From Thysanoteuthis rhombus (taxonomy: Eukaryota; Mollusca; Cephalopoda; Oegopsida; Thysanoteuthidae), in assembly GCA_963457665.1 (NCBI GenBank), contig OY735233.1, forward strand, positions 24,324,928 to 24,388,927: a stretch of 64,000 bases of DNA, in the 5' to 3' direction. The first letter of the stretch is position 1. Every line of letters begins with the position of its first letter. Shown here one piece after another: positions 41,946 through 54,049 of this stretch. The notes beneath the pieces are model-generated. The model was not told where the DNA came from and did not search any database. It saw only the letters and a program-made list of their open reading frames with translations. The translations under genes and the position numbers were made by a program.

Positions 41946-43667
41946 GAATTAGTACCTGCATTAAATTTGAAAACGACGGATAAATCCCACGATGGTAAAA
42001 GGAGTTTGATTACCTATGGATTATTTATCACAAGTTCCATTCCAACCAATTCAGCAATATGACTGCACCCAGTTTTAAGCCCTTAAGTTTGGAAAACGGA
42101 GCCAATAATGATGACCAGAATGGTACTCTGAAAGGAAATTACTTTTTAAAAAAAAACCCAGAAGTATTACTTGCTTTCATAATTGCTTTCAGACATTTTG
42201 TTTTCAAAACCTGACAAGTATTGATGCCATATTGTCTAACAGTTGCACCCAACACGCGAAGGACTGAATTCCGGTAGAAAAATATTCAATCTTTTACGCT
42301 TATTCAATGACATCCGATAATGAAACAAATGATTTCCCATGATACTGTTTGTATTTCAGGGAATTCAACAGGAACTTTTTCTGTGCTTTGGATTGCCATT
42401 CACTTTCAATAAAACATCCTATAAAATCAACGAAAATTAGGTCCCACATTTGTCAGAAAAGAAAAAAAAAAAGAATAACCAAGATATTGGATTTGAATCG
42501 AATAGAATTTTGGAGAAGCAGCCAAGGGAAAAATGTAGCGCGAGAACTTCCTTTGAAATGTTGCACGAACAGAATGAATTAAGATAGTGGCCATTTTGTT
42601 TCACGTAATGAGACAGAATTTTCATTTAAATTATATTTTCTTTCATTGCTGTCATTTAAAAAATTCTACTGGTTGGAAAAGAAGAATTGCCAGTTATTAA
42701 AGAATTTTTTTTTTCTTTCTAGAATCAATAGTTGTGTGAATTTTTGAATTCATTTGAGGTGTTATCGATTTGATCGTGTAATTTATGGGATTTTTTTTTC
42801 GCAATAGGATCAGTTTTATGCAAATTGCACGGAAAGGAAATTCCTTTTCAATCATAGAACAAAGGTTTTCTTTTCATTTGGTTTTCTTTGATTACAGATT
42901 GGGAAGGGGGATCAGTTAAATAATTACATCTGATTGGCAAAATAACAAATGAATTGCACATTGAAAATCATTGAGGAGTACAAAAAATCTATTCATCTAT
43001 TTATCTATGTTCGGTGGGATCAAATCTTGCTATATACACCAGTTCTTTTAACATACCTGAAGTCAAGAGACATCAGGCCAAGTCACTACCAAATGGGTGA
43101 TCGTCTGGGAATACCAGGTTCCTATGGAATGTAGAAGAAAAAACAAAACAAAATAAAGCGCCAATGATAAAATGGGAATTTTAAAAAATTGTCACAAAGT
43201 GCAAAAACAACCCCAGAATACCTACTATGTGTTGAAAAACCAAACAAAATAGAATTTACAAAAGACAAATCACTATTAAACAAAAAAAAAAAAACGAACC
43301 AAATGAGCAATTTCAGACAAAGGATATAATTCCTTTAGAAAATCTACGAAAAAAAAAAAATGAAATTTCTTATGACTACATTAACACTACGAATCGAAAT
43401 ACTGAAGAAGATTATGAAACATCCATTGGAAAAAAAAATAATGAACTATTAAAATAAATAATAAATATTGATAAACGGAAACAATGACACTCCAAAACAA
43501 GTATCAAAATTAAAAATTTGACAAGGAACAATTTTATAAAATGTTGGATGAAAAAATACAGAAGAAGCTAAAAAAGATATTGACTATGAAATTTTGAATC
43601 CAAAATAAGGAAAAAGGTAAGACTGTAAATAACAAAAAATTGACATAAAATTAGAACAAATCAAATT
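41946..43667. other. No recognisable feature
   Basis: About 1.7 kb of AT-rich sequence without a recognised repeat. Open frames (for example 42349-42582, 42949-43134) are short and unassigned. It is one of the longest apparently unique stretches, so it is where a host regulatory element or exon would be easiest to miss. Confidence 0.35.
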
Positions 43668-44096
43668 CATCATCATCATCATCATCAATCTTTTAACGTC
43701 CGTCGTTGGACATACCTTCTCCAGGATTCGCCACACTTCTCTATTGTGGGGGTGGCAGAGCCAGTATTTGCTGAATATGTCTAGTTCATCTCTCTATCTT
43801 GCATTCTGTCGGGGTTCTGGGGATCCATGTTGTGAGTATTGATGTCCATCAGTTGTCTGTCATTCTTGCAACATGGTCAGCCCATTGCCAATCAGGTTTT
43901 CTAATAGATTCTATGATGGCTCGGACTCCTGATTTCTCCCTAATATATTATGCTGTCTCGTGATCTCTCCATGTGATATTGATCATGAGCACGTTGCATG
44001 GTTCTCAGTTTGCGGATTTGTCTCTTGGTTAAGTTCCCTATTTCATCTCTGCCGAAAGCTTGCCACCCTAGGGTGATTCTGCACTCGATCTCTCAA
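43668..44096 (-). mobile_element. LINE family R 3' region, reverse
   Basis: ATC tail, ATCTTTTAACGTCCGTCGTT, then coding blocks in reverse with small deletions, passing abruptly from TTAAGTTCCCTATTTCATCT to CTGCCGAAAGCTTGCCACC (about 90 bp missing), ending TCTGCACTCGATCTCTC. Confidence 0.85.
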
Positions 44097-44929
44097 ATAA
44101 ACATTAAAGCGAAAATAAGAAATGGTGAAAAAAATTCTAAAAATGAAAAAAGCGGCAACTATCCGAAATATTATCAGAACCACAATGCAAGGGAAATAAC
44201 GCAACTTCAAATGAACGAAAAGATCAAAAATGAAAATGAGAGATGATAAAGCTAAATGCAGGAAATAACAATTTAAAATCAAAAACACGACTCCACCTGA
44301 CGATCAAAGTCGTGAAATACACACATATACATATATTGGTAAATAGACAGAGAGGGGAAAGAGATGAAGACAAAGAGAGATAGAGATAAACAATTCGATA
44401 AGTAGGATTACTAGGGTGTCTACTGCAACATTGCCAAGTATATATTCTCCATCTAAATGTAGATGTTCTTGGCTTTGTTTAGATGTCAATAATAGCTTTT
44501 CACCGGCTTTGTTCTTATAGAAATAACTAACGTTTCTATCTAATCCACGATAAAAAGAAAGTAATCATTGCAATAAGACAAGTAATATTTTAATGAAGTA
44601 AATGTTGAATATTAAAATAACGTTTAATTTATTAATGATATGCAATACATTTCCTCGACTTGAGATTTATATCTGGAGAATCTGGATGTTGCAAGATGTT
44701 TTTTGACTATATTTAGATGTAAGCATGGGAATAAATTTGGCAGAACTGCTCTACTATCAGATGACAGAAGAACAACAATTCTTCCGTTTGATTAATGTAA
44801 TGTAACCCACTTCCGGCCTCAAAAAGCTTGCGTTTGATATTGTTCATATGTCATTCCGACCAGATCTGAATTTACTCGTCTGTCCTTCAGGTACTGATTA
44901 TTATCATTCAATAAATCTTAGTCTATTCA
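44097..44929. other. No recognisable feature
   Basis: AT-rich sequence. Short frames are unassigned. Confidence 0.35.
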
Positions 44930-44982
44930 TATCCAGCTATCAATCTGTCTCAGTCTGCTCATATCTATCTATCAATCTCTGA

Positions 44983-45013
<31 letters not shown>

Positions 45014-45193
45014 CAACTCTGATCCTACCCATATATATATATGTGTGTGTGTGTGTGCGTGTGTGCGTGTATATGTATCCCACTCTGATCCTATCTATCT
45101 ATCTATCTATCTCAATTTGTTCATATATATCTATCTATCCCACTCTGATTCTATCTATCAGTTCATATCTATTTATCTATCTCAGTGTGCTCA

Positions 45194-45254
<61 letters not shown>

Positions 45255-45367
45255 CAGTTCGTTCCCAGGTATCTATATATCTATCTATCTAACTATCTGT
45301 TCATATCTATCTCTTTATCAATTTATCTCAGTGTGCTCATATCTATTTATCCATCTCAGTGTGCTCA

Positions 45368-45417
<50 letters not shown>

Positions 45418-45640
45418 AGTCTCTTCGTATCACTCATTTTATCTATCTACCCAACTCTGGTCCCATTTCTGTTCATATATACCTATTTATTGATCTATCT
45501 CAATTTGCTCACATCCATCAATCTATCTATCCCCGTTTCATTCACATCTACATAAATATCTATTCACATATATCTCAGCCTACTCATCCCTATCTATCGA
45601 TCTCAGTTTACTCATATATATCTATCTACTTTCCAACCCA
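44930..45640. repeat. TATC array with periodic CAGTNTGCTCATATC linkers
   Basis: The longest TATC region. The linker CTCAGTGTGCTCATATC occurs at about 45181, 45327 and 45355, and relatives occur at 44935, 44960 and 45110. Two long open frames (170 and 270 codons) are Ser-Ile-Tyr-Leu repeats, not genes. Confidence 0.94.
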
Positions 45641-45897
45641 TCTTCCTATGTATTTGAGGGGATTGTCTGTATTCTTATTCCCAGTTCCTCTGTCTTTTGA
45701 CTTCCAATGCCATCTTATGAAAACAACAAAAAACGACAAAAAAAAAACGATCTTCTTTGCTGAACACATGAAACAACACAGACCAGCCATTAGTCTAAAA
45801 AGCACTTCAGTTAATCGAATTTCGCGTGACACTGTTTTAATATTTGATCTGTGTTAAAAAAAGAATCCGCCTTGCTGAGAGCGAAAAACAAGAAGAC
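45641..45897. other. No recognisable feature
   Basis: Nothing supportable. Confidence 0.3.
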
Positions 45898-46195
45898 AAG
45901 TCTGGTTAATCATTCAATAGAAATCGTCATCCGACCTACGTATGCCGTGTTGAGGATGATCAATTGAAAAATTTGAAAAATTGTTGATCAATAAATAACT
46001 TATTTCTCTCATCCTTTGTCGGGAAGAGGTCACTAAAAAGTCCGGATTTAAAAACAAAAAAACAAAAAAAAACAAGCATGAATGATACACAAACACAAAC
46101 AAAGGGATCAATTTAGCGTGAACTTACATTGTAAATTGAACCCCCACCAAAAACTTATTCTGAAGGGTAACTTGAAAAAGAACAGTTTTTTCTAG
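45898..46195 (+). mobile_element. MITE-like repeat, family M (cut by LINE)
   Basis: AAGTCTGGTTAATCATTCAA, AGAAATCGTCATCCGACC, GATCAATTGAAAAATTTG, TGATCAATAAATAACTTATT and GGGATCAATTTAGCGTGAAC, ending at TTTTCTAGATATC, where a reverse LINE copy begins. Confidence 0.7.
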
Positions 46196-46665
46196 ATATC
46201 ATCATAATCATCATTGATAGTCTTTAAGCGTCCGTCGTTAGACATAAACCTTCCCCAAGATTCACCAGACCTCTCTGTTGTGGACGTCACAGAACTAGTA
46301 CTTCATGAAACTATCTAGCTTGTCATGCTTTCTTGCATTTTGTTGGTCATGATTTCGCATGTAATCTCTGGGGATCCATGTTGTGAGTCGTCCATCGGTT
46401 ATCTGCTCTTGTCGCAACATGACCAGCCCATTGTCATCTTAGTTTTCTTATGGATCCCATGACATGTCAGACTCCTGTTTTTCTTCTAATATACTGTGCT
46501 GTCGTTTGATCTGCCCATGTTATGTTGTGCATGATTCTTTCACGTGCACGTTGCATGGTTCTCAGTTTATGGGCCAGTCTTTTGGTAAGGTTCCACGTTT
46601 CAGCTCCATAGGTGACTATCAGGGGGATACATTGGTTGTTTACTCTTCTTTTTAGCTCTGGCGGA
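46196..46665 (-). mobile_element. LINE family R 3' region, reverse, inserted in MITE
   Basis: CATCATAATCATCATTG tail, TAGTCTTTAAGCGTCCGTCG, C-terminal coding blocks in reverse to TTGGTTGTTTACTCTTC and CTTTTTAGCTCTGG. It lies between the left part of one family M copy and, after about 70 bp, the right end of a family M copy (46733-46814), so it may have interrupted a single MITE. Confidence 0.82.
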
Positions 46666-46732
46666 ATTTTTGTAATGTTTGATTTTCAGCCCTTAACCTC
46701 GATTAATGCAGCTTCTACACTCGATTCATACG

Positions 46733-46814
46733 TAAAAAGCCAGACAACCAGCCCAGCTGAAAAATGTCGAGGTTTGACAGACTTGGTGACAGTTTTGGTT
46801 GATGGTTTCTAAGA
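46733..46814 (+). mobile_element. MITE-like repeat, family M, right end
   Basis: AAAAGCCAGACAACCAGCCC to TGACAGTTTTGGTTGATGGT and TTCTAAG. Confidence 0.65.
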
Positions 46815-46962
46815 TCGTACAATTTTGGGGTTCGCTAGTTTTGCTGAATAATTTGTTTTGCATAGAACACGGCTCATCTTCTTTCAATATCGGAGTATTT
46901 ATTTCTCTCTGTCTTTCTGTACCTAATACTATCCAAAGCCGTAGATATAGGTCATAAGGATT

Positions 46963-47428
46963 CACTTAGAAACCGTCAACCAAAACTGCCAACATGGGTT
47001 TCTTCAATTTTTAAGCGCTGGCAAACTATGTGTGTTCAAAATCTTACATTAATCGCATTTACAGATGTTTGGAAATGATTGACTGAAATGTATTTAAAGC
47101 TGTAAAGCTTTCCAGACTATATATGAATTGTGCTTAAAGGCCGCACCAATTGAGCTAGAGGACAGAAAATTGCAAAACTTACTCGTATTTGTTTTTGCTT
47201 TTCAAACAGGTTCATAAGATATGTATGTAGGCGGTTGAATTTGCAATATAAGTTTATGCTAAAATGATACCTTATTTTGTGTCCGGTAGCACTCAAAAAA
47301 GCGACATAAGTAACTTATTCACTGATTACCACTTTTTCAAACTCATTTTTATTGATCATCCCAACACAGAATTTTTCGCACGACGATTTTTCTTGAGTGG
47401 CTAACCAGACCTGTCTGTATTTAATTTA
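46963..47428 (-). mobile_element. MITE-like repeat, family M, reverse, near full length
   Basis: AGAAACCGTCAACCAAAACT at the left (46968), TGTAAAGCTTTCCAGAC, AATATAAGTTTATGCTAAAA, GATTACCACTTTTTCAAACT, TTATTGATCATCCCAACACA and GTGGCTAACCAGACCTG at the right. It forms an inverted pair with 46733-46814. Confidence 0.78.
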
Positions 47429-48059
47429 ATTTATTCTTTCGAATAAAACATTGCGTGTAGGCTGGAAGAGGCATTTGAATAAAAAGCAATTGATTCTAAC
47501 GTCTTCTAAAGTGAAAGAGATGAAAGTTGCCTTAGATTAAATTGTGTGAAAGGATTCGATCGCGGGTCCAAATAAAATGTTGGCTTCGTGGAGACATCGG
47601 AAAGGGAGATCGTGAAAAGTGTCAAAAAATTCTTCGAACCCTTTTTGTCGAATCACCTTAACCTCACAAATGACCCGCCCGATCAACCAGCCAAGAGAGC
47701 AACAGATTTATCTATCTTTGAGTGTCGGTGTCTTTGCGTGTATGTATGTCCGCCCCCTGGTCATATCCCAAGTGCTACAACCTTGAAAATTTGCATGAGC
47801 ATACTACTATGCAGCATCTAAGACGTCTTTTTTGTTTTCTTTTTCAGAAAAATGCTTTTTGGATCCCTATGGTCATTTTTAGATCAACAATGCCTAAATC
47901 TTGTGTTGTTTTTTGTTTGTTTTTTTCAGATAATTTTCGATAAAAGATCTATTTTTTTTAAATGATTTCAGATTATTTTTTATACAATTACGTGGAGCCT
48001 CAAACCTAATGTCACTTGTCTGTTTCTTCAACTGAACCAGAGTATATGGCTTTCTTTTC
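47429..48059. other. No recognisable feature
   Basis: Open frames (47588-47821, 47722-47943) lack recognisable domains. Confidence 0.35.
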
Positions 48060-48420
48060 TCTACTCCTGATGTAACCAGGCAGTGGAAAAAGCCTGTCTC
48101 TTACAGGGTTCTAATTCTCTCCTACTTCTATTCCGACTGAGGATGGTTACTACAACTATCGTATGTATAATAAATGAATTCGTAGATTCATGATACTTTT
48201 CAATTTAGCTCAGTTGACCGGAGAGCTACCAACCAATCATTTCATCATGATTTCTAATCAATTTGGAATTTTCTTTTTTTATATATAGGTTTGGATTTTG
48301 ATAGACAAACATTGAAGGGTTTAATCCCCTAATTATAAGTGAAGGTTGTTCTTGTTCTTGTTAATTCAGGTGAAATAAAGTCAACTCCAACTTGGACTAG
48401 AGTTAGATTCTTAAGGTTCT
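48060..48420 (+). repeat. Dispersed repeat family B modules
   Basis: TACTTCTATTCCGACTGAGG and ACAACTATCGTATGTATAAT (48120-48180), then a tRNA-like head remnant and AGGTTGTTCTTGTTCTTG with TAAAGTCAACTCCAACTTGG (48345-48410). Confidence 0.5.
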
Positions 48421-49089
48421 TAAGTTACTCCTTTCTCAATCAAGGGTTCCCAAACGGTTTTCAAAATTCCCAGAAGATCACCAACTACGAAAAGGACATT
48501 TGAAGAAGGTTTGATGGTACAACAGCCGAATCATTGTGTCTATAACAACCAATATAAGAATATTAGTCTGAGCAAATCAGTGAACTAAACTGATAATTCT
48601 TCATCTCACGTATTCGGACAAAAAACGTCAAGATATTTCAACGATTAATTCATCGTATATTGGCAAAACTCAGAAGTTCAGACAACACGAGGAAGGTCGG
48701 AGAGTGCATCAGGCCAAATACATTGATCAAAACAATGAAGATGAAGATACTAGTCCACAAAGTTTATCAATTAATGCCAATAGTTACTTGCAGAACACCA
48801 GACCGCATTAGAAGTATTAGTAAAAGCAACGGTCGGAACATCCTACGTATCTCCTGAAAGTATAGTCAGATTTTGTTTGCTGCGACTCCTGGCTTTTTCC
48901 CAAAAGAGGACTTTGCAGACTGTTGAAGGGAAGCTGTGATAAGTGTGTAAGGTCCCACGAGGAGTTCTTTGAAGAGGGAAAAGTTGCCATTACCCTGGGT
49001 TGGCTATTTTTTTGTTAGTATCAAATGGCTGGCTCATTTCCAGACCGTCGTAAAACAAAATATTGAAAGTATAAAGATCTCCAACTGAA
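48421..49089. other. No firmly recognisable feature
   Basis: A 65-codon frame (48660-48857) includes IKTMKMKILVHKVYQLMPIV, faintly like the block before the 'YG.ETW' motif of non-LTR ORFs. The match is too weak to call. Confidence 0.3.
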
Positions 49090-49131
49090 AGTGACTGAAA
49101 TACAGAGAGAGAGAGAGAGAGGGGGGGGGGT
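49090..49131. repeat. (GA)n followed by a G run
   Basis: AGAG tract then GGGGGGGGGG. Confidence 0.9.
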
Positions 49132-49299
49132 GGAGGAAGAGAGGGAGTTGCAATTAGTTGTTTAATAAGACCTTTAACCCCAAGATTTTTAAAATTCAAA
49201 CCATAGAATTCTTAAAATTGTTGCATATTTCAGCACTTATGTTCCCCTATCAAAACCAATGTAACAAGCTTTATTCTAATTGGTTCAGTTTTTGCTCGT

Positions 49300-49570
49300 T
49301 GACAAATAGTTATGTCCGTAAAAATGTAAACAAACAATCGGATCGACCATAACTCACCATCTCCCAATTCCTGGGAGGGGTATCAAAATTATAGCCAAAT
49401 TTCAGCAAAATCGGTCGATATTTGGAATATTTTTCCTATTCTATACAAAGAGAAAGTTTTTGGTCGTAAAATGTAAGCAAACAATCGGATCGTTCATAAC
49501 TTACCACCCTGTTAGTAGGATCCCAACGGAAACCTACAAACAAAATTTCATTGAAATGTATTAGAGAATA
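49300..49570. repeat. Diverged two-unit tandem repeat, ~145 bp
   Basis: GTAAACAAACAATCGGATCG recurs as GTAAGCAAACAATCGGATCG 145 bp later. Each is followed by CATAACT(C/T)ACCA and an AAATTTCA phrase. Confidence 0.7.
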
Positions 49571-50367
49571 ACTAAATTATCAAATTGAGAAAATTACACA
49601 GATATCCATAGCGATTGATCGTCCCCAGCTTTTTTTCTCACTGGAAACAAAACGAAAAAAAAAACAAAAAAAAAAAGAAAACAAAGATGAGGATATTAGC
49701 GCTAATGATCCTAGGAATAACGATCCCTCTTCATCTGAGAACATGAATTGGGTTCATTTACGTCATTTCCCAGCCAGGTCGAAGCGGTAATGTTATTGCA
49801 GCTTTGTTAAAAATGTTCGCCTGAGGCCCTTGTGCAACGAAAAGAGATCGCTCGAGATGATTGGAGCTTTTTGTTCGTGCTTCTCTCGTTTCGGGCAGGA
49901 TTTTCTTATGCCCAGTTGCACTAAATTCACCAGCACAAGAGAAATCTTTTCCTTCCAATTATGTCATATCTACCCCCGGGAAATCAAGGAAAAAAAATTG
50001 CCCGGTAGCTCTTTTACGATTCATTACATTTTTCCGTGTATCTAGTCCCGATCTTTCAAAATATTAGGTTGCATCAAAAGCATTTTTGTTTTTTGCTGAC
50101 CTTTGCTCTAACACTTATTTCATGTGTGAATTGAAAGACTATCAATGGTTCCTTTACGTTAGGGATTTTGTCATTATATCTCTCATATCATTACCAATAA
50201 TAACCAACTGTACGTTTTGTTTCAACGGCCGATACAACGTACATTGAGGTACTGACAACTTTGGAGCATCGTCATTAACTGGGGAGAGGATCAATATTTG
50301 ACTCCACTACCCCGAACCGGTTCAAGCATTTTAAAAGTGTTTTTTTGTTCCTTAATGTATAAAACGA
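49571..50367. other. No recognisable feature
   Basis: Nothing supportable. Confidence 0.35.
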
Positions 50368-50972
50368 AGATGCAAAACTGGGGAAAGTAGACCACTATAT
50401 CTACCTAGGACAGTGGATCTCTATGAAATCCACAAAAGAAGAAGAAATCAAGCGGAGAATCACCCTCGGATGGCAAGCTTTCGGCAAAGCAAGCTCAACC
50501 TTCAAAAATAGGACGATCCCAATAATCCTAAAAAGAAGAGTATACAACTAATGCATCCTCCCGATAGTCACCCATGGACCTGAAACATGGAACCTAAGAG
50601 ACAGACCTGCAAACTGAGAAGTATGCAACGTGCACATGAGAGAATCATGCTCAACCTTACACGGAGAGATCACAAGACAGCACAATGTATCAGAAAGAAA
50701 ATGGGGGTCATACACATCATAGAATCCATTAGAAAACTCAAATGGCAATGGGCTGGTCATGTTGCAAGAATGAAAGACAACCGATAGACATCACGACTCA
50801 CAACATGGATCCCCAGAGACCACATGTGAAACCGTGGCCGACAAAAAACAAGATGGAGAGATGAACTAGACAAATTCAGACAATGCTGGCTCCACGACGC
50901 CCATGAGAGAAAAATGTGGCGGATCCTGAGGAAGGTCCATGTCCAACGACGGACGTTAAAGACTGATAATGT
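50368..50972 (+). mobile_element. LINE family R, C-terminal ORF
   Basis: Starts at AAAACTGGGGAAAGTAGACC (the 'VDHYIYLGQ' block) and reads ITLGWQAFGKASSTFKN, KRRVYN, a stop, ETWNLR, RQTCKLRSMQRAHERIMLNL, RRDHKTAQCI, IRKLKWQWAGHVARMKDNR, a stop, then DELDKF and LRKVHVQRRTLK. Several stops and small indels. The tail is almost absent (GACTGATAATG). Confidence 0.9.
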
Positions 50973-51289
50973 GTTCCTTGAAGTAAAGCTCGCATTAAAC
51001 GGCCTTCACTTCTTGATCATGATGGTTTAAAGCACAAGGACGAGAATGGCCATCAGCATCTGAAAACTTTTCAGAAGAGCTCGAATAATCGAAAGTATTA
51101 CATAAGCTTCACGAACATATATGAACTCTTGAGAGATCAAAAATACTTTTAATAAAATCCCAATAAAACGATCTCACATTGAAATGACAATGAGTTGTAA
51201 TCAGCAAATAAGATTTTGTGGGGAAGGGGTGCCAATGATTGGATAAGCCAATTGTTGTTTCACAGTGATAGTGATCTATCAATAACTGT
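50973..51289. other. No recognisable feature
   Basis: Nothing supportable. Confidence 0.3.
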
Positions 51290-51396
51290 TCATATCCATC
51301 CATCCATCTATCTACCTATCCATCTATCTATCTATCTATCGATTTCAGTCAGCTAATATCTTTTTATTTCTCAATCTATCTATTCTGGTCTCTTTA

Positions 51397-51430
<34 letters not shown>

Positions 51431-51432
51431 GC
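51290..51432. repeat. TATC array with linkers
   Basis: TATC blocks with TTCATATCCATC, TTTCAGTCAGCTAATATC and TCTGGTCTCTTTATATC linkers. Confidence 0.92.
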
Positions 51433-52019
51433 AAGTAAACCAACAATCTACTTTTTTCTAACTGTCTGACCGTATACAAAGGACACAAAAAGTATCCAAG
51501 ACATTAAGAAAAGTTCAGTGTACCATGCTCGTACAGCTTCAAAAAGAAGATAGAATTTAGACCAAAGTTAAATATTAAGACCATGAAAATAAAAATCGAA
51601 AAGATATATAGAAATAATAATGAACATCGAAATGTTATCATATCTAACGACAAGTTTCATCGACACTATATTCAAATGAAATGTTATATAACACCTCCAT
51701 CTTACATTGCTACAATACAAAAAACTGTATTATCGTCGAATGCGAAAACTAGAGATGTAGTAAAACCAAAAAATTGAAGATGACTATTTTTCTATTGTAA
51801 CAAAAACACGAATAACAAGAAAAATCCATACTTTAATAAAAGCAGTAAGGCGATGTGTAAAATTCATATAACCTAACTAGTTGGAATTCGTCTTACTGAC
51901 TGAACTATATTAACAGAAAAAATATCATACCAATACATACGGGCTTATATCATTATAACAAGTAAATACATTTATACAAAAAATATATATTTTCAATTTT
52001 TCTCCATTTTTCATACCTA
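51433..52019. other. No recognisable feature
   Basis: Very AT-rich, unassigned. Confidence 0.35.
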
Positions 52020-52120
52020 TAGTAAGAAAGTTGCAGTAGCTCTCAAGAGTCAGAATAGAAATAGGAGTTGGGTGTGACCCTGCAGCAGCCAGGCTTGTCA
52101 AAATTGAAAATGCAATTTTA
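52020..52120 (-). repeat. Dispersed repeat family B module, reverse
   Basis: GTTGCAGTAGCTCTCAAGAG, GTCAGAATAGAAATAGGAGT and GACCCTGCAGCAGCCAGGC mirror the 31318 copy. Confidence 0.6.
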
Positions 52121-52299
52121 TATCAAGTATTATCGATATTGTCACATTTATTTCTCACCTGTGTGTATGATTGTGAATCGTTGTTCAAATAAATCAGCTC
52201 CATGGAAAATCTCCCGAGAGACATAGACAGAATTTCCCAGACATTAAATCTGTTAATTACCTTCGCACTGTAAGCCACAAAAAAGTTTTGAACGAACAA

Positions 52300-52745
52300 G
52301 TCTGGTTAGTCATCCAATAGAAACCGTCACATGATCAACGTCTTTTGGAAAACATGACGTGTCGGGGGTGATCAATTAAAAAAAACTAGTCAAAAAGAAT
52401 GATCGATGAATAGGTTACTTCTCTCGCCCTTTTTTTGGTCGGCGATCATGGAAAAATCCGAATTTTCAGCCGAAAAAAAAACCGTAACTGCCGCCGGATC
52501 CACACGAAGAAATCGATTTAGAATGAATTTACATTGCAATTTACTCCTTCCCCAACTAAAAAATGAGACATAATAAGGAATAAATGTTGAAATGTTCAGC
52601 CTTCTGGCTCCATTGGTACAACCTGTACGCACGACACATATATACGCAGCCACCCTGCAAGCCAGCTAGCCGGACTCACTTAAAAACTGAAAAAAAAATA
52701 CTTTGTCAATTTTACTGACAGTTTTGGTTGACGGTATCAAGTATT
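52300..52745 (+). mobile_element. MITE-like repeat, family M, near full length
   Basis: AAGTCTGGTTAGTCATCCAA, AGAAACCGTCACATGATCAA, GATCGATGAATAGGTTACTT, TTGGTCGGCGATCATGG, GATTTAGAATGAATTTACAT and AAACTGAAAAAAAAATAC to GTTTTGGTTGACGGTATC. The left AGAAACCGTCA and right TTGACGGTATC form the imperfect inverted ends. Confidence 0.78.
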
Positions 52746-53361
52746 TCATAGAGAAAACACCGGAAAGTCGAAAACATAATTTGGTAACGAGAATTAACTC
52801 ATACTACTCAATTGTATAACAGCTCTTGAAACGTAACAGTCATTGCTGTGAATATAACATCTGGCCACTGATTTAATAATTCAACATGTAACTGTTTAAA
52901 AACGTACAAGTGACCCGACTCAACCATAGACGACTAGGATTTGTCAACTATGGTCGACAAGAAAAACTCAACAATACAACACGTCTTTCAACAGAAGCCG
53001 TAGGCTGCAAAGCGTAGATTGGAAATATTTGTAACCACTTCAGTGTTTATTTGATAGAAAATTAAAGCTTTGTTAAGAAAACCATTTGTGGTTTCTCTCT
53101 TATTAAGTTCTTATCAAATGGAAATTATCCGTAAGTGGTCTCTGTATTATTACTCCAGATCTCCTTAAGTAGAAAGTAATCAGAGCGTCTGGGAACTTGT
53201 GTATAAAAGTGTATCTCTTGTGGGTAGGAATAAATTCAATCTACGGAAGCGTTTATAGGTAACTGATTGCAAACTACCTAATCACTAATGCCTTACTACT
53301 TCTGCTAAAATACTAGAGGTAAACAAGAAGAGGCGAGGTGAAACTATTGTCGAACGCCAGA
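52746..53361. other. No recognisable feature
   Basis: Nothing supportable. Confidence 0.35.
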
Positions 53362-53490
53362 CCAAGTTGGAGTTGATTTTGCTTTCCCCAATAACAACAA
53401 GAACAAGACTGGCTCCTACACCGCGAAACTCTGATCCAACGTCTATTCCAACGGAGAATTATTACTGGAACTTCTGCAATGTATTAAGAA
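53362..53490 (+). repeat. Dispersed repeat family B module
   Basis: AAGTTGGAGTTGATTTTGCT, AACAACAAGAACAAGACTGG, CTATTCCAACGGAGAATTAT and CTGGAACTTCTGCAATG. It shows the joint between the two B sub-modules. Confidence 0.55.
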
Positions 53491-53597
53491 ATAAATTGAA
53501 AATTATGAAAATGTATACTTTTTGTATAAAAGTATTTATTCATAAGAATAAAATAAGCCCTTATGCGTCTGTACGAGAGATTTTCGTCAATATCTAA

Positions 53598-53750
53598 GAC
53601 CTCAGTCAATAAGGCAGAGTCCGGGCAATCAGTTGATCGTGAGTTCAAATCATGACAGGGAAACAATTTTTTTTAATCGGTTTACACCCCTAATTTTGTT
53701 AGGATTGTTGTTACGACAGAAAAATAAGGTCAACTCCAGATTTGGAGTCT
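53598..53750 (+). mobile_element. tRNA-like SINE head (family B)
   Basis: CCTCAGTCAATAAGGCAGAG, CAATCAGTTGATCGTGAGTT, CAAATCATGACAGGGAAAC, TTGTTGTTACGACAGAAAAA and AGGTCAACTCCAGATTTGGA. GAGTTCAAATCATG is box B-like with several mismatches. Confidence 0.5.
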
Positions 53751-53934
53751 GAAAACAGGAAGAAAACTCATCTTATTTAGGGGAGTGAAATCTCCAGTGT
53801 TTGTCTCTTACGTCACGTAAACCAACCCTGATATTTAAAATTAACATTTCCCTTCGGTGGCTTGATATCGGTAGGCGGCTTCCTAACCAGCTGAGCTCGA
53901 CTGACAAGAATTACATGTCAATAAATGTATTTAT

Positions 53935-54030
53935 TATACATGCAATACAAAAGTTGCATTAATCATTTTCAGTCAGAATAGAATTCGGAGTGGAGTTTGA
54001 CCCTGCAGCAGATAAGATTGTCTATGAATT
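53935..54030 (-). repeat. Dispersed repeat family B module, reverse
   Basis: TGCAATACAAAAGTTGCATT, TCAGTCAGAATAGAATTCG and GACCCTGCAGCAGATAAGA. It lies 185 bp right of a forward head, facing it. Confidence 0.55.
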
Positions 54031-54049
54031 GAGCAGTATTTTTAAGCAT

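Noticed and set aside
45045..45857. A 270-codon open frame, the longest in the window
   Set aside because: It is a TATC-repeat translation (Ser-Ile-Tyr-Leu) running into unremarkable sequence, with no domain and no splice or start context.
48660..48857. Faint non-LTR ORF resemblance
   Set aside because: Only a loose K-x-K-I-L pattern before a missing YG-ETW motif; insufficient to call.
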